Part shown: positions 10,206 to 20,626 of the stretch, piece by piece
Layout: the number at the start of each line of letters is the position of its first letter
Position numbering within the stretch: the stretch's first letter is position 1
NCBI RefSeq assembly: GCF_002075345.1
Contig: NZ_NAEW01000014.1
Span: forward strand, 1 to 64,000
Direction of reading: 5' to 3'
DNA: 64,000 nucleotides
DNA from: Citrobacter braakii
GTDB lineage: Bacteria; Pseudomonadota; Gammaproteobacteria; Enterobacterales; Enterobacteriaceae
The notes under the pieces: generated by a model
The model's database searches: none
What the model saw: only the letters and a program-made list of their open reading frames with translations
What the model was told of the DNA's origin: nothing
Translations under genes and position numbers: made by a program

Positions 10206-11885
10206 TTACTTAACCCACATGACCTGCCAGGCGTTCAACGTTAATTCTTTACCTGAAATAGTTTTACCGCTAATCAAATCAAATCCATTTTCAACATCAA
10301 TACTAATGGTTTGCGTATGACCGCTGACATTAAATAATCCGGTAATTTTTTCGCCTGTTTCCGCCGTACGTTTAATTTGCATTACAGCCGGTGTAACACT
10401 GCTAATCTGAAAATCACTATCAGGGTGAAATGCTTTATTACTACGACGTATTACAATTAACCGGGATAATTCATGATAAATAGCATGGCGCAAACTGGTT
10501 TCATCTGCCAGCTCCGTTTCGATTTGGCTTATTTGATATTTTTTGCGGTTGATCGCACGGTTATAACCTAGCGCCTCGACACCTTTATAATCATTGCGTG
10601 ACCCAAGAATGCTTTGAATGTAAACCGCAGGTACCCCCGGAAAACTCAGCAAAATGGCATGTGCGAGAATAAAGCGGGAAAAACGTTCGGCATCACTACA
10701 ATTGCCTGGCGTTAGTGCGTCCATATATGTGACGTTAATTTCATACGGACTGCGACTACCATCAGGGTTATTTTTCCAGTTAACCAGCGCGCCTTCCTGT
10801 TGTAATTCCGTCACCAGGCGCACGATCTCGTCTTCAGGTAACAAACCACGTAATGGGTTGAGACCAATGCCGTCATGCGATGCGAGGAAATTAAACCAGG
10901 TGGTCTCACTGGACGGCAGTTCCAGTGATTGCGCCCACTGGCACAAGGTTGAGGTATCCTGGCGTTGTACCGCATGCAGCACCAGCGGCGGTAACGAGAA
11001 CTGGTACACCATATGCGCTTCATCACGACCATTTCCGTAGTAGGACACATTATCCTTATGCGGAACGTTTGTTTCAGTAATAATCGCCGTACCAGGCGCC
11101 GCGCAGTCAGCAATAGCGCGAAATAGTTTGATAAGCTGATGCGTTTTTTCCAGGTGAATACAGGTCGTTCCTGGCTCTTTCCACATAAAGCCAACCGCAT
11201 CCAGGCGGACATAATCGGCGCCCTGCTCAAGATAACTCAATAGCACATCGACCATCGCCAGTAACACTATCGGGTTGGCATAGTTGAGATCGATCTGGTC
11301 GTCGCTGAACGTCGTCCATAAATAGCGTACGGTGTTATCTTTCAGCGTAAAAGGCGTCAGTAACGGTAATGCGCGTGGACGCGTTACGTTGCTCAGGTCC
11401 GTATCAGGATCCATCGCAATAAAGAAATCTTCATAACCGTCAAGCTGTTGCAAATAGTTATTAAACCATTCGCTTTTCGCTGACATATGGTTACAAACAA
11501 AATCAAACATCAGTCGACTGGATTTACCCAATTGCTTAATATCATTCCAGTCACCGGTTTCTTCAGCAACCTGATGGTAATTAATTACGGAAAAACCATC
11601 ATCCGATGACCACGGATAAAACGGCAACAGATGCACATGAGAAAATGTCGACTTAAGCCATTCATTATAAAATTGATTAAACATCGGCAGTGGTTTTTTG
11701 CCTGCCCCGTGGAATTGATCGGCGTAGGTAATAAGAACTACATCGCCCTCGTCCCAATGCGCTTTACGGATTTTTTTAATTAATCCCTGTGATTTCTCTA
11801 AACGTGCAATCAGCGCTTCATAGTGGCATGAAGTAAACGTATCACCATAAACTTCTGCCAGGCATTTTTGGATTTTTTGGTTCAC
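10206..11885 (-). CDS. ycjM: Glucosylglycerate phosphorylase YcjM (GH13 subfamily 18)
   Basis: A sucrose-phosphorylase-like GH13 enzyme. E. coli YcjM has been assigned as glucosylglycerate phosphorylase, producing alpha-glucose 1-phosphate. Motifs in order are DFVCNHMS, YVRLDAVGFMWK (nucleophile Asp), IITETNVPHKDN (acid/base Glu) and FLASHDGIG. The frame opens at ATG 11912, which has no clear ribosome site. The GTG at 11885 gives 559 aa, as in E. coli, and is used here without certainty. It is the first gene of the ycj cluster; the promoter must lie in 11890-12076, where I could not pick out a convincing -35/-10 pair. The binding-protein gene follows 17 bp later. Confidence 0.88.
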   Translation of the reverse strand: MNQKIQKCLAEVYGDTFTSCHYEALIARLEKSQGLIKKIRKAHWDEGDVVLITYADQFHGAGKKPLPMFNQFYNEWLKSTFSHVHLLPFYPWSSDDGFSVINYHQVAEETGDWNDIKQLGKSSRLMFDFVCNHMSAKSEWFNNYLQQLDGYEDFFIAMDPDTDLSNVTRPRALPLLTPFTLKDNTVRYLWTTFSDDQIDLNYANPIVLLAMVDVLLSYLEQGADYVRLDAVGFMWKEPGTTCIHLEKTHQLIKLFRAIADCAAPGTAIITETNVPHKDNVSYYGNGRDEAHMVYQFSLPPLVLHAVQRQDTSTLCQWAQSLELPSSETTWFNFLASHDGIGLNPLRGLLPEDEIVRLVTELQQEGALVNWKNNPDGSRSPYEINVTYMDALTPGNCSDAERFSRFILAHAILLSFPGVPAVYIQSILGSRNDYKGVEALGYNRAINRKKYQISQIETELADETSLRHAIYHELSRLIVIRRSNKAFHPDSDFQISSVTPAVMQIKRTAETGEKITGLFNVSGHTQTISIDVENGFDLISGKTISGKELTLNAWQVMWVK

Positions 11886-12076
11886 CTTCAATTCTCGTGG
11901 TAGCGGTCCCATGAGTCAAGAGACTACTCTGCGGGAAATAAGCTGTCAATCGGCTGAGGTGGCCAGGAGGGGGATAATAAAAGAATTTTGGCAGCCAAAA
12001 AATCGTATTTGTGAGCTGCCGCAAATTAACAGAGGGAATGTTGATTAATTGTTGCTTGCTTTTGCTGATTCGGATA

Positions 12077-12307
12077 TCAGGGTTGATTACCTGAATAGCG
12101 TTTCGATAATTTTGCCGCTGCCCGACTCAAAACCGGCTCCAGGACCAACGCCAGCAGCATTTTAAGCGGGCGTCGAGCGACGGACTTCACCGCCCACCCT
12201 GCTACCCCCGCCGGGCCGTAACGAAGCGCAGTTAAAAGCACCAGCTTACCTGCTATTTTAAAGCCCGGCTTAACCCTTTGCCCGGCACGTTGCCAGCGAT
12301 TGTTCAT
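12077..12307 (-). CDS. pspD: Phage shock protein PspD
   Basis: A small peripheral inner-membrane protein of the phage-shock operon, 76 aa, whose exact role is unclear. The central part [19 protein letters not shown] is a hydrophobic segment followed by the basic tail [15 protein letters not shown] 12307 has GAGG six bases upstream and is preferred to the in-frame GTG at 12319 that overlaps pspC. The tail is a few residues longer than in E. coli. No pspE follows: only about 170-190 bp separate this gene from ycjM, too short for the approximately 104-aa rhodanese. Confidence 0.9.
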   Translation of the reverse strand: MNNRWQRAGQRVKPGFKIAGKLVLLTALRYGPAGVAGWAVKSVARRPLKMLLALVLEPVLSRAAAKLSKRYSGNQP

Positions 12308-12315
12308 TTCTATCC

Positions 12316-12675
12316 TCACAATTGGCGGAAACGGCTGCGCAATGAAAAGGTATCAGACGTGACATAACGCTCCATTTCACGCAAACGCTTTTCACTTGCC
12401 GCCAGCTCGCGATCGACGGCATCCAACAGCTCGCCGCTTGATGGCTGCTGCTCACCGGAAACCACATTGTCCGGCATCGGGTCCAACACAAACGTCAGCA
12501 CGATGTAAGCGACGAAGGTGAAAAAGGCCAGACCAAAAAAGACGGACAACACCACCAGGATCCGTACCAGCTTCACAGGCACATCGAGGTAATGCGCAAT
12601 ACCTGCGCAAACCCCCTTCACCATGCCCTGTTGCGGAATACGCCACAGTTTTTTGTTCAGATTAACGCCTCCCAT
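12316..12675 (-). CDS. pspC: Phage shock protein PspC
   Basis: An inner-membrane sensor and regulator that, with PspB, pulls PspA off PspF under envelope stress and protects against mislocalised secretins. The 119-aa protein has a PspC domain: the amphipathic start [20 protein letters not shown], a transmembrane helix at about 38-66 and a C-terminal coiled stretch [20 protein letters not shown]. Its start overlaps the pspB stop by 1 bp. Length equals the E. coli protein. Confidence 0.96.
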   Translation of the reverse strand: MGGVNLNKKLWRIPQQGMVKGVCAGIAHYLDVPVKLVRILVVLSVFFGLAFFTFVAYIVLTFVLDPMPDNVVSGEQQPSSGELLDAVDRELAASEKRLREMERYVTSDTFSLRSRFRQL

Positions 12676-12899
12676 TAGCGGTCCCTCCAGTTTGGATGTT
12701 CAGCATCAAGGATGTCTTCCAGCGCCTGAATGCGCTCGCGCATCCGCTGTGCGTCATCGTTGAGTTCTACCAGACGTTGCTGTTCACTTTGCGCCAGTTC
12801 GCCACGACTGGAACGGTTGCTGTAATGCAGCCAGAGCCAAATCGGTAAAACGAACAACACAAAGATGGTTAATGGGATAGCCAGAAATAGCGCGCTCAT
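12675..12899 (-). CDS. pspB: Phage shock protein PspB
   Basis: A 74-aa inner-membrane protein acting with PspC as positive regulator of the psp response. A single N-terminal transmembrane helix (residues 2-25, LFLAIPLTIFVLFVLPIWLW) is followed by a leucine-rich cytoplasmic coiled coil with QRLVELNDDAQRMRERIQAL. The gene sits 54 bp after pspA and overlaps pspC. Size and sequence are those of the enterobacterial family. Confidence 0.96.
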   Translation of the reverse strand: MSALFLAIPLTIFVLFVLPIWLWLHYSNRSSRGELAQSEQQRLVELNDDAQRMRERIQALEDILDAEHPNWRDR

Positions 12900-12953
12900 G
12901 AGTACTCCTTACAGGTGATGAGCGGCGGCGCGTTCGGGCGCCGCCAGATGTTA

Positions 12954-13655
<702 letters not shown>

Positions 13656-13676
13656 CTATGCCCTGCTGTTTTCGTA

Positions 13677-13694
13677 ATGCACTTGGCGTGCCAA
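13677..13694 (-). promoter_or_regulatory. Sigma54 promoter of pspABCD
   Basis: On the minus strand the sequence reads TTGGCACGCCAAGTGCA. The GG and GC are separated by exactly ten bases, as in the -24/-12 consensus. It lies about 60 bp before the pspA start. PspF is a sigma54 enhancer-binding protein and is encoded divergently next door, so its upstream activating sites should lie in about 13700-13780; I did not delimit them. Confidence 0.85.
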
Positions 13695-13792
13695 CTTTTT
13701 AACTAATTGATTTTAATGTAAATATCCAATTTTACCTGACGGGAGAATTAGGGTAAATTGGTGAATAACACTAACAAGTGGTGAATTTCATC

Positions 13793-14767
13793 ATGGCAGG
13801 ATACAAAGACAATATTCTTGGCGAAGCGAACAGCTTTATTGAAGTGCTGGAACAGGTTTCTCATCTGGCGCCGCTGGATAAACCTGTACTGGTTATCGGT
13901 GAGCGAGGTACGGGGAAAGAGCTTATTGCCAACCGTCTGCACTACCTCTCCAGCCGTTGGCAGGGCCCATTTATTTCGCTTAACTGCGCAGCTCTCAACG
14001 AGAACTTACTTGATTCCGAACTGTTTGGTCACGAAGCCGGTGCGTTTACTGGTGCGCAAAAACGCCATCCAGGACGTTTCGAACGCGCCGACGGTGGCAC
14101 GCTGTTTCTTGATGAACTGGCGACAGCGCCAATGCTGGTACAGGAAAAACTGCTGCGCGTAATTGAGTATGGCGAGCTGGAACGCGTCGGCGGCAGCCAG
14201 CCCTTGCAGGTTAACGTGCGTCTGGTCTGCGCGACCAATGCCGACCTGCCACGTATGGTCAGTGAAGGCACTTTCCGCGCAGACCTGCTGGATCGTCTGG
14301 CCTTTGACGTGGTGCAACTTCCCCCACTACGCGAGCGTCAAAGCGACATCATGTTAATGGCCGAACACTTTGCCATTCAGATGTGCCGCGAGATCGGGTT
14401 ACCGCTTTTTCCGGGATTCAGCGCCGAGGCCAGAGAAACCCTCCTCCATTACCGTTGGCCGGGTAATATTCGTGAACTGAAAAACGTCGTGGAGCGCTCC
14501 GTTTACCGGCACGGTACCAGCGATTACCCGCTGGATGAGATCATCATTGATCCCTTCCGCCGCCACGTTGCGCAGCCACAGGCAGCACCACCAAAGCAGA
14601 CATCTGTAGCATTACCGCTGGATCTTCGTGAATTCCAGCAGCAACAAGAGAAAGACTTTCTACAAACCAGCTTGCAGCAGGCGAAATTTAATCAGAAAAA
14701 AGCCGCTGAGTTACTGGGTCTGACTTACCATCAGCTACGCGCGTTGCTTAAGAAACACCAGATCTAA
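13793..14767 (+). CDS. pspF: Sigma54-dependent transcription activator PspF
   Basis: An AAA+ enhancer-binding protein that drives the psp operon and is held in check by PspA. The 324-aa product lacks an N-terminal receiver domain, as is normal for PspF. Walker A is GERGTGKE, the sigma54-contact loop is GAFTGAQ, Walker B is GGTLFLDELAT, and the C-terminal HTH contains QKKAAELLGLTYHQLRALLK. ATG 13793 (MAGYKDN...) matches the E. coli start; an in-frame GTG at 13778 is less likely. qnrB follows within 100 bp on the same strand. Confidence 0.96.
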   Translation: MAGYKDNILGEANSFIEVLEQVSHLAPLDKPVLVIGERGTGKELIANRLHYLSSRWQGPFISLNCAALNENLLDSELFGHEAGAFTGAQKRHPGRFERADGGTLFLDELATAPMLVQEKLLRVIEYGELERVGGSQPLQVNVRLVCATNADLPRMVSEGTFRADLLDRLAFDVVQLPPLRERQSDIMLMAEHFAIQMCREIGLPLFPGFSAEARETLLHYRWPGNIRELKNVVERSVYRHGTSDYPLDEIIIDPFRRHVAQPQAAPPKQTSVALPLDLREFQQQQEKDFLQTSLQQAKFNQKKAAELLGLTYHQLRALLKKHQI

Positions 14768-14836
14768 TACGCAGTTGCAGGTGTCATACTGGCGGGTTTG
14801 ACGCATAACGTCATAAGGTTTACCATGGCGTCATTA

Positions 14837-14852
14837 CTGTATAAAAACACAG
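14837..14852 (+). promoter_or_regulatory. LexA (SOS) box of qnrB
   Basis: CTGTATAAAAACACAG fits the LexA consensus CTGT-N8-ACAG exactly. It ends eight bases before the qnrB ATG at 14861. SOS induction of qnrB through such a box is established for this gene family. The box lies inside a possible 12-codon longer reading frame that starts at ATG 14825. Confidence 0.92.
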
Positions 14853-14860
14853 GCATAGAT

Positions 14861-15505
14861 ATGACTCTGGCATTAGTTGGCGAAAAAATTGACAGAAATC
14901 GCTTCACCAGTGAGAAAGTTGAAAATAGTACATTTTTTAACTGCGATTTTTCAGGTGCCGACCTGAGCGGCACTGAATTTATCGGCTGCCAGTTCTATGA
15001 TCGCGAAAGTCAGAAAGGATGCAATTTTAGTCGCGCAATGCTGAAAGATGCCATTTTCAAAAGCTGTGATTTATCAATGGCAGATTTCCGCAACGTCAGC
15101 GCATTGGGCATTGAAATTCGCCACTGCCGCGCACAAGGCGCAGATTTCCGCGGTGCAAGCTTTATGAATATGATCACCACGCGCACCTGGTTTTGCAGCG
15201 CATATATCACTAATACCAATCTAAGCTACGCCAATTTTTCGAAAGTCGTGTTGGAAAAGTGTGAGCTATGGGAAAACCGCTGGATGGGGACTCAGGTACT
15301 GGGTGCGACGTTCAGTGGTTCAGATCTCTCCGGCGGCGAGTTTTCGACTTTCGACTGGCGAGCAGCAAACTTCACACATTGCGATCTGACCAATTCGGAG
15401 TTAGGTGACTTAGATATTCGGGGTGTTGATTTACAAGGCGTTAAGTTAGACAACTACCAGGCATCGTTGCTCATGGAGCGGCTTGGCATCGCTGTGATTG
15501 GTTAG
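14861..15505 (+). CDS. qnrB: Pentapeptide-repeat quinolone-resistance protein QnrB family
   Basis: A 214-aa right-handed beta-helix protein that binds DNA gyrase (and topoisomerase IV) and protects it from quinolones. Repeats of the A(D/N)LXX type run along the protein, for example CDFSGADLSGTEFIGCQF and FSGSDLSGGEFSTFDWRAA. The C-terminal QASLLMERLGIAVIG is typical of Qnr proteins. Start ATG 14861 follows an AGG seven bases upstream; ATG 14825 would give the 226-aa form sometimes annotated. The gene lies between pspF and sapA, the chromosomal setting of native qnrB in the C. freundii complex, with no IS, integrase or recombination site seen. It differs from the QnrB1 I remember at a few residues (for instance RWMGTQ where QnrB1 has RWIGAQ). 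I do not assign an allele number. Confidence 0.95.
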   Translation: MTLALVGEKIDRNRFTSEKVENSTFFNCDFSGADLSGTEFIGCQFYDRESQKGCNFSRAMLKDAIFKSCDLSMADFRNVSALGIEIRHCRAQGADFRGASFMNMITTRTWFCSAYITNTNLSYANFSKVVLEKCELWENRWMGTQVLGATFSGSDLSGGEFSTFDWRAANFTHCDLTNSELGDLDIRGVDLQGVKLDNYQASLLMERLGIAVIG

Positions 15506-15513
15506 CTCAGCGT

Positions 15514-15837
15514 TTACACCGGGAGATGCGTTTGACGATTTACTTTTAACCAGTACGACTCCTGGCAAGCATTGTGAAATGTTTTCTCCAGTGGACGAAT
15601 ATCCTGACCTGCCGCATCAACGACATGCCATCTAATGCTGCATTCTGGACAGGAATTTGATGGATATATAACCAATTCATTTTCGCGAGAACAACGAATA
15701 ACCACTCCCGAATCATGAAGCCATGTCTTATTTATAATCTCAACTTCAGCCATGTCATCCCGTTTACTGACATCCTCAATACAAATAACATTTTTGCCTA
15801 TTTTTATAGCATTGACGTAATCCGCTAAGTTGCTCAT
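15514..15837 (-). CDS. Unrecognised 107-aa protein convergent with qnrB
   Basis: I do not recognise the family. The product has 107 aa, no signal peptide or membrane segment, and five cysteines, two of them in a CPEC motif (residues about 63-66) that might bind metal. It is mixed in charge, with ICIEDVSKRDDMAEVEI near the start and a basic end. Its stop lies only eight bases from the qnrB stop, with no hairpin between, so the two converging transcripts probably overlap. It is absent from this position in E. coli and Salmonella as far as I recall, and may belong to the same accessory insertion as qnrB. Confidence 0.6.
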   Translation of the reverse strand: MSNLADYVNAIKIGKNVICIEDVSKRDDMAEVEIINKTWLHDSGVVIRCSRENELVIYPSNSCPECSIRWHVVDAAGQDIRPLEKTFHNACQESYWLKVNRQTHLPV

Positions 15838-16150
15838 TTATTAAATATTCCCTTTGATTCGTACACTAACGCATTGTAATCGCTTATGCATTTTGTCACA
15901 GCGAGGAAACCGTAACAAATTACGCCAACTGTCCACATCCTGCACCGCGTTTATAGCAAGTCAGATGGGCCATGAAAATGCTAAGATAGTTAACAGAGTA
16001 GATTCAAAGTGGATGGCAGGTATGAATTTTGACCATGTCGCGGTGTTGAACTCGCGCTTATCGAGCCTGTTACTCCCAAACACAAACGGTAATGGCAAAT
16101 GTCATTAAATATTAGTAAGATAGCCTCTTTATTTATAATCCTTTAAAATT
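15838..16150. other. Intergenic region before sapA
   Basis: About 313 bp separate the 107-aa gene from sapA. It must hold the sapABCDF promoter, and perhaps that of the minus-strand gene. An 84-codon frame at 15854-16108 has poor composition for a protein and no convincing ribosome site. No operator or hairpin stands out. Confidence 0.5.
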
Positions 16151-17794
16151 ATGCGCCTGGTTTTATCATCTCTGATCGTGATGGCTGGATTTCTGAGTGG
16201 TCAGGCTGCTGCCGCGCCTGAACAGGCTTCGCATGCTGATATTCGTGACAGCGGCTTTGTCTATTGCGTTAGCGGGCAGGTCAATACGTTCAACCCGCAA
16301 AAAGCGAGCAGCGGTCTTATCGTCGACACCCTGGCAGCCCAGCTGTATGACCGACTACTCGATGTCGATCCGTACACCTATCGACTGGTGCCTGAGCTGG
16401 CTGAAAGCTGGGAGGTGCTGGATAACGGCGCAACCTACCGCTTCCATCTGCGTCGTGACGTCCAGTTTCAGAAGACGGCCTGGTTCACCCCCACCCGCAA
16501 ACTGAACGCGGACGATGTGGTGTTTACCTTCGAGCGCATCTTTGATCGCCAGCATCCGTGGCACAATGTAAACGGTAGCAGTTTCCCCTACTTCGACAGC
16601 CTACAGTTCGCCGATAACGTCCAAAGCGTACGCAAGCTGGACAACAACACCGTTGAGTTCCGCTTAACTCAGCCCGACGCCTCCTTCATGTGGCACCTCG
16701 CCACGCATTATGCCTCCGTGATGTCAGCAGAATATGCGGCTAAATTGGCAAAACAGGATCGTCAGGAGCTGCTCGACAGACAACCCGTCGGCACCGGACC
16801 GTACCAGCTTTCGGAGAATCGCGCAGGGCAATATGTTCGACTGCAGCGCCATGAAAAATTCTGGCGTGGTACTCCTCTGATGCCGCAGGTGGTTGTGGAC
16901 CTCGGCTCTGGCGGCACCGGACGTCTATCGAAACTCCTGACCGGTGAGTGTGATGTTCTGGCCTGGCCCGCCGCCAGTCAGCTCAGCATTTTGCGTGATG
17001 ACCCGCGCCTGCGTCTGACCCTGCGCCCGGGGATGAACATCGCCTATCTGGCATTCAACACCAATAAACCACCGATGGATAATCCCGCCGTGCGGCATGC
17101 GCTGGCGCTGGCCATTAATAACCAACGGCTGATGCAGTCCATCTACTACGGGACGGCGGAAACCGCAGCATCTATTTTGCCTCGCGCCTCGTGGGCTTAT
17201 GACAACGAAGCTAAAATTACAGAGTACAATCCGGCAAAATCGCGCGAGCAGTTAAAAGCACTGGGGCTGGAGAACCTGACATTACAGCTTTGGGTACCCA
17301 CCAGTTCTCAGGCCTGGAACCCCAGTCCACTGAAAACCGCCGAGCTGATTCAGGCTGACATGGCTCAGGTGGGTGTGAAAGTTAAAATCATTCCGGTAGA
17401 AGGTCGTTTTCAGGAGGCGCGATTAATGGATATGAACCATGATCTAACGTTATCCGGTTGGGCGACGGACAGTAACGATCCTGACAGTTTTTTCCGACCG
17501 TTGCTAAGCTGCGCCGCCATCAACTCGCAGACTAACTTCGCCCACTGGTGTAATCCGGAATTTGACAGAGTTCTGCGCAAGGCCCTCTCTTCGCAGCAAC
17601 TCTCATCGCGAATTGATGCCTATGACGAAGCGCAAAATATTCTCGCGAAAGAGTTACCGATCCTGCCGCTGGCCTCTTCACTGCGTCTACAGGCTTATCG
17701 TTACGATATCAAAGGACTGGTGTTGAGTCCGTTCGGCAATGCATCTTTTGCCGGGGTTTCCAGGGAAAAGAAAGATGAGGTGAAAAAGCCATGA
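16151..17794 (+). CDS. sapA: Periplasmic substrate-binding protein SapA
   Basis: A 547-aa periplasmic binding protein of the SBP_bac_5 (DppA/OppA) family. SapA is linked to antimicrobial-peptide resistance in Salmonella and Haemophilus; in E. coli the sap locus is linked to putrescine export and Trk potassium uptake. A signal peptide of about 21 residues ([21 protein letters not shown]) precedes the mature protein. Family segments include [23 protein letters not shown] and [11 protein letters not shown]. The stop overlaps the sapB start by 4 bp. The ribosome site is weak. Confidence 0.96.
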   Translation: MRLVLSSLIVMAGFLSGQAAAAPEQASHADIRDSGFVYCVSGQVNTFNPQKASSGLIVDTLAAQLYDRLLDVDPYTYRLVPELAESWEVLDNGATYRFHLRRDVQFQKTAWFTPTRKLNADDVVFTFERIFDRQHPWHNVNGSSFPYFDSLQFADNVQSVRKLDNNTVEFRLTQPDASFMWHLATHYASVMSAEYAAKLAKQDRQELLDRQPVGTGPYQLSENRAGQYVRLQRHEKFWRGTPLMPQVVVDLGSGGTGRLSKLLTGECDVLAWPAASQLSILRDDPRLRLTLRPGMNIAYLAFNTNKPPMDNPAVRHALALAINNQRLMQSIYYGTAETAASILPRASWAYDNEAKITEYNPAKSREQLKALGLENLTLQLWVPTSSQAWNPSPLKTAELIQADMAQVGVKVKIIPVEGRFQEARLMDMNHDLTLSGWATDSNDPDSFFRPLLSCAAINSQTNFAHWCNPEFDRVLRKALSSQQLSSRIDAYDEAQNILAKELPILPLASSLRLQAYRYDIKGLVLSPFGNASFAGVSREKKDEVKKP

Positions 17795-18756
17795 TTATCT
17801 TCACCCTGCGTCGTTTTTTATTGCTGCTGGTCACCCTCTTCTTCCTGACCTTTATTGGTTTCAGCCTGAGCTACTTCACGCCTCATGCGCCGTTACAGGG
17901 TGCATCGCTGTGGAACGCCTGGGTATTCTGGTTCAATGGCCTCATTCACTGGGATTTTGGTGTATCCAGTATTAACGGTCAGTTGATTTCAGAACAGTTG
18001 AAGGAGGTGTTCCCGGCGACGATGGAACTGTGCATTCTGGCCTTTGGTTTTGCGCTGATGGTTGGGATCCCCGTTGGTATGCTGGCAGGGATCACGCGGA
18101 ACAAATGGCAGGACCGATGCATCAGCGCCTTAGCGTTGATGGGCTTTTCCATTCCGGTTTTTTGGCTGGCGCTGTTGCTGACGTTGCTCTTCTCACTGAC
18201 TCTCGGCTGGCTTCCCGTTTCGGGACGCTTTGATCTTCTCTATGAAGTGAAGCCCGTTACCGGATTTGCCATTATTGATGCGTGGATCTCCGACTCGCCC
18301 TGGCGCGATGAAATGCTGGTCAGCGCAATCCGTCACATGGTGCTTCCGGTGTTGACGCTTTCCGTCGCCCCTACCACGGAAGTTATTCGCCTGATGCGAA
18401 TCAGCACCATTGAGGTCTTTGATCAAAACTATGTTAAAGCGGCCGCCACGCGCGGTCTGTCACGCTTAACCATTCTGCGCCGTCACGTTCTGCACAACGC
18501 CCTTCCGCCGGTGATCCCGCGTCTGGGCTTACAGTTTTCCACCATGCTGACGCTGGCGATGATCACCGAGATGGTCTTTAGCTGGCCAGGTCTTGGCCGT
18601 TGGCTGATTAACGCAATTCGCCAGCAGGATTACGCGGCAATTTCGGCGGGCGTCATGGTGATTGGCTCACTGGTTATCATCGTTAACGTCATCTCTGATA
18701 TTTTGGGTGCTATGGCTAACCCTCTGAAACATAAGGAATGGTATGCCTTACGATAG
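17791..18756 (+). CDS. sapB: ABC permease SapB
   Basis: A DppB/OppB-type inner-membrane permease of 321 aa with about six transmembrane helices, beginning with [20 protein letters not shown]. The permease coupling loop includes [20 protein letters not shown]. It forms the channel with SapC. It overlaps sapA by 4 bp and sapC by 14 bp, so the five sap genes are almost certainly one transcript. Confidence 0.96.
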   Translation: MIIFTLRRFLLLLVTLFFLTFIGFSLSYFTPHAPLQGASLWNAWVFWFNGLIHWDFGVSSINGQLISEQLKEVFPATMELCILAFGFALMVGIPVGMLAGITRNKWQDRCISALALMGFSIPVFWLALLLTLLFSLTLGWLPVSGRFDLLYEVKPVTGFAIIDAWISDSPWRDEMLVSAIRHMVLPVLTLSVAPTTEVIRLMRISTIEVFDQNYVKAAATRGLSRLTILRRHVLHNALPPVIPRLGLQFSTMLTLAMITEMVFSWPGLGRWLINAIRQQDYAAISAGVMVIGSLVIIVNVISDILGAMANPLKHKEWYALR

Positions 18757-19633
18757 CGTCTACAGCGAAAAGCGCCCGCCGGGTACGTTGCGCACCGCAT
18801 GGCGCAATTTTTACGGCGATGCGACTGCAATGATCGGCCTGTATGGCTGCGCAGGATTGGCGATTCTGTGTATTTTTGGTGGTTGGTTTGCCCCTTATGG
18901 CATCGACCAGCAATTCCTCGGCTATCAGCTTTTACCGCCGTCATGGTCGCGCTATGGCGAAGTCTCATTTTTCCTCGGAACTGACGATCTCGGGCGTGAC
19001 GTGTTAAGTCGCCTGCTCAGCGGCGCGGCCCCGACCGTTGGCGGCGCGTTTGTCGTCACCCTCGCCGCCACACTATGTGGCCTGTTACTGGGCGTGGTTG
19101 CCGGCGCAACGCACGGTTTGCGCTCCGCGGTGCTGAACCACATTCTGGACACCCTGCTCTCGATCCCTTCGCTGCTGCTGGCGATTATTGTGGTGGCCTT
19201 TGCCGGACCGCATCTGACACACGCGATGTTTGCCGTCTGGCTGGCGCTGCTGCCGCGCATGGTACGCTCCGTCTACAGCATGGTGCATGACGAGCTGGAA
19301 AAAGAGTACGTTATCGCCGCTCGCCTGGACGGTGCAACCACGCTCAATATCCTGTGGTTTGCCGTTCTGCCCAATATTACCGCCGGACTTATCACTGAAA
19401 TCACCCGTGCGCTGTCGATGGCGATTCTGGACATCGCTGCGCTGGGTTTTCTCGACCTTGGCGCACAGTTGCCGTCACCAGAATGGGGAGCCATGCTTGG
19501 CGACGCGCTGGAGCTGATTTATGTCGCACCCTGGACGGTTATGCTGCCAGGTGCGGCGATTATGATAAGCGTGCTGCTGGTTAACCTGCTGGGAGATGGC
19601 GTGCGCCGGGCAATTATTGCGGGGGTGGAATAA
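18743..19633 (+). CDS. sapC: ABC permease SapC
   Basis: A DppC/OppC-type permease of 296 aa, partner of SapB. It has a cytoplasmic N-terminus, a first membrane helix at about 30-50 and the family motif [17 protein letters not shown] near residue 78. The coupling loop reads [19 protein letters not shown]. The start lies inside the end of sapB; the last base overlaps sapD (TAATG). Confidence 0.96.
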   Translation: MPYDSVYSEKRPPGTLRTAWRNFYGDATAMIGLYGCAGLAILCIFGGWFAPYGIDQQFLGYQLLPPSWSRYGEVSFFLGTDDLGRDVLSRLLSGAAPTVGGAFVVTLAATLCGLLLGVVAGATHGLRSAVLNHILDTLLSIPSLLLAIIVVAFAGPHLTHAMFAVWLALLPRMVRSVYSMVHDELEKEYVIAARLDGATTLNILWFAVLPNITAGLITEITRALSMAILDIAALGFLDLGAQLPSPEWGAMLGDALELIYVAPWTVMLPGAAIMISVLLVNLLGDGVRRAIIAGVE

Positions 19634-20625
19634 TGCCATTACTGGATATCCGCAACCTGACCATTGAATTCAGAACCGGCGACGACTGGGTGAAGGCGGT
19701 TGACCGCGTCAGCATGACCCTCAATGAAGGTGAAATCCGCGGACTGGTTGGCGAGTCTGGATCGGGCAAGAGCCTGATCGCCAAGGCCATTTGCGGCGTC
19801 GCTAAAGATAACTGGCGCGTAACCGCAGACCGCATGCGCTTTGATGATATCGATCTGTTGCGCCTTTCCGCTCGTGAACGACGCAAGCTGGTCGGCCATA
19901 ACGTTTCCATGATCTTTCAGGAACCGCAATCGTGTCTCGATCCGTCTGAGCGCATTGGACGACAACTGATGCAAAATATTCCGGCATGGACTTATAAAGG
20001 CCGCTGGTGGCAGCGTATCGGCTGGCGTAAACGCCGCGCGATTGAACTCCTGCACCGCGTCGGGATAAAAGATCATAAAGATGCGATGCGCAGCTTCCCG
20101 TATGAGCTGACCGACGGCGAATGCCAGAAGGTGATGATCGCAATCGCCTTGGCTAATCAGCCGCGTTTACTGATTGCCGACGAACCAACGAACGCGATGG
20201 AGCCAACCACTCAGGCGCAAATTTTCCGCCTGCTGACCCGTCTGAACCAAAACAGCAATACCACCATTTTGCTGATCAGCCATGACCTGCAAATGCTCAG
20301 CCAGTGGGCTGACAAAATTAACGTGATGTACTGTGGGCAAACGGTGGAAACTGCGCCCAGTAAAGAGCTGGTGACTATTCCGCATCATCCTTATACCCAA
20401 GCGTTGATTCGCGCCATTCCTGATTTTGGTAGCGCAATGCCGCACAAAAGCCGCCTGAATACCATGCCAGGAGCCATTCCATTGCTGGAACAATTACCTA
20501 TCGGCTGTCGTCTGGGGCCGCGCTGCCCTTATGCTCAGCGCGAATGTATCGAAACCCCAAGACTGACCGGAGCAAAGAATCATCTCTACGCCTGTCATTT
20601 CCCGCTGAACATGGAGAGAGAGTGA
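19633..20625 (+). CDS. sapD: ABC ATPase SapD
   Basis: A DppD/OppD-like ATPase of 330 aa. Walker A is GESGSGKS at about residues 40-47 and Walker [13 protein letters not shown]. The ABC signature is altered: [10 protein letters not shown] in place of LSGGE. The C-terminal oligopeptide-transporter domain retains [15 protein letters not shown]. coli SapD supplies ATP binding for Trk potassium uptake as well as the Sap transporter. Spacing to sapF is one base. Confidence 0.95.
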   Translation: MPLLDIRNLTIEFRTGDDWVKAVDRVSMTLNEGEIRGLVGESGSGKSLIAKAICGVAKDNWRVTADRMRFDDIDLLRLSARERRKLVGHNVSMIFQEPQSCLDPSERIGRQLMQNIPAWTYKGRWWQRIGWRKRRAIELLHRVGIKDHKDAMRSFPYELTDGECQKVMIAIALANQPRLLIADEPTNAMEPTTQAQIFRLLTRLNQNSNTTILLISHDLQMLSQWADKINVMYCGQTVETAPSKELVTIPHHPYTQALIRAIPDFGSAMPHKSRLNTMPGAIPLLEQLPIGCRLGPRCPYAQRECIETPRLTGAKNHLYACHFPLNMERE

Positions 20626-20626
20626 G

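Noticed and set aside
15854..16108. An 84-codon frame upstream of sapA
   Set aside because: Poor composition, no convincing ribosome site, and the region is needed for the sapA promoter.
13793..16150. A mobile element carrying qnrB
   Set aside because: No transposase, integrase, terminal repeat or target duplication is seen; both flanks are ordinary backbone genes.
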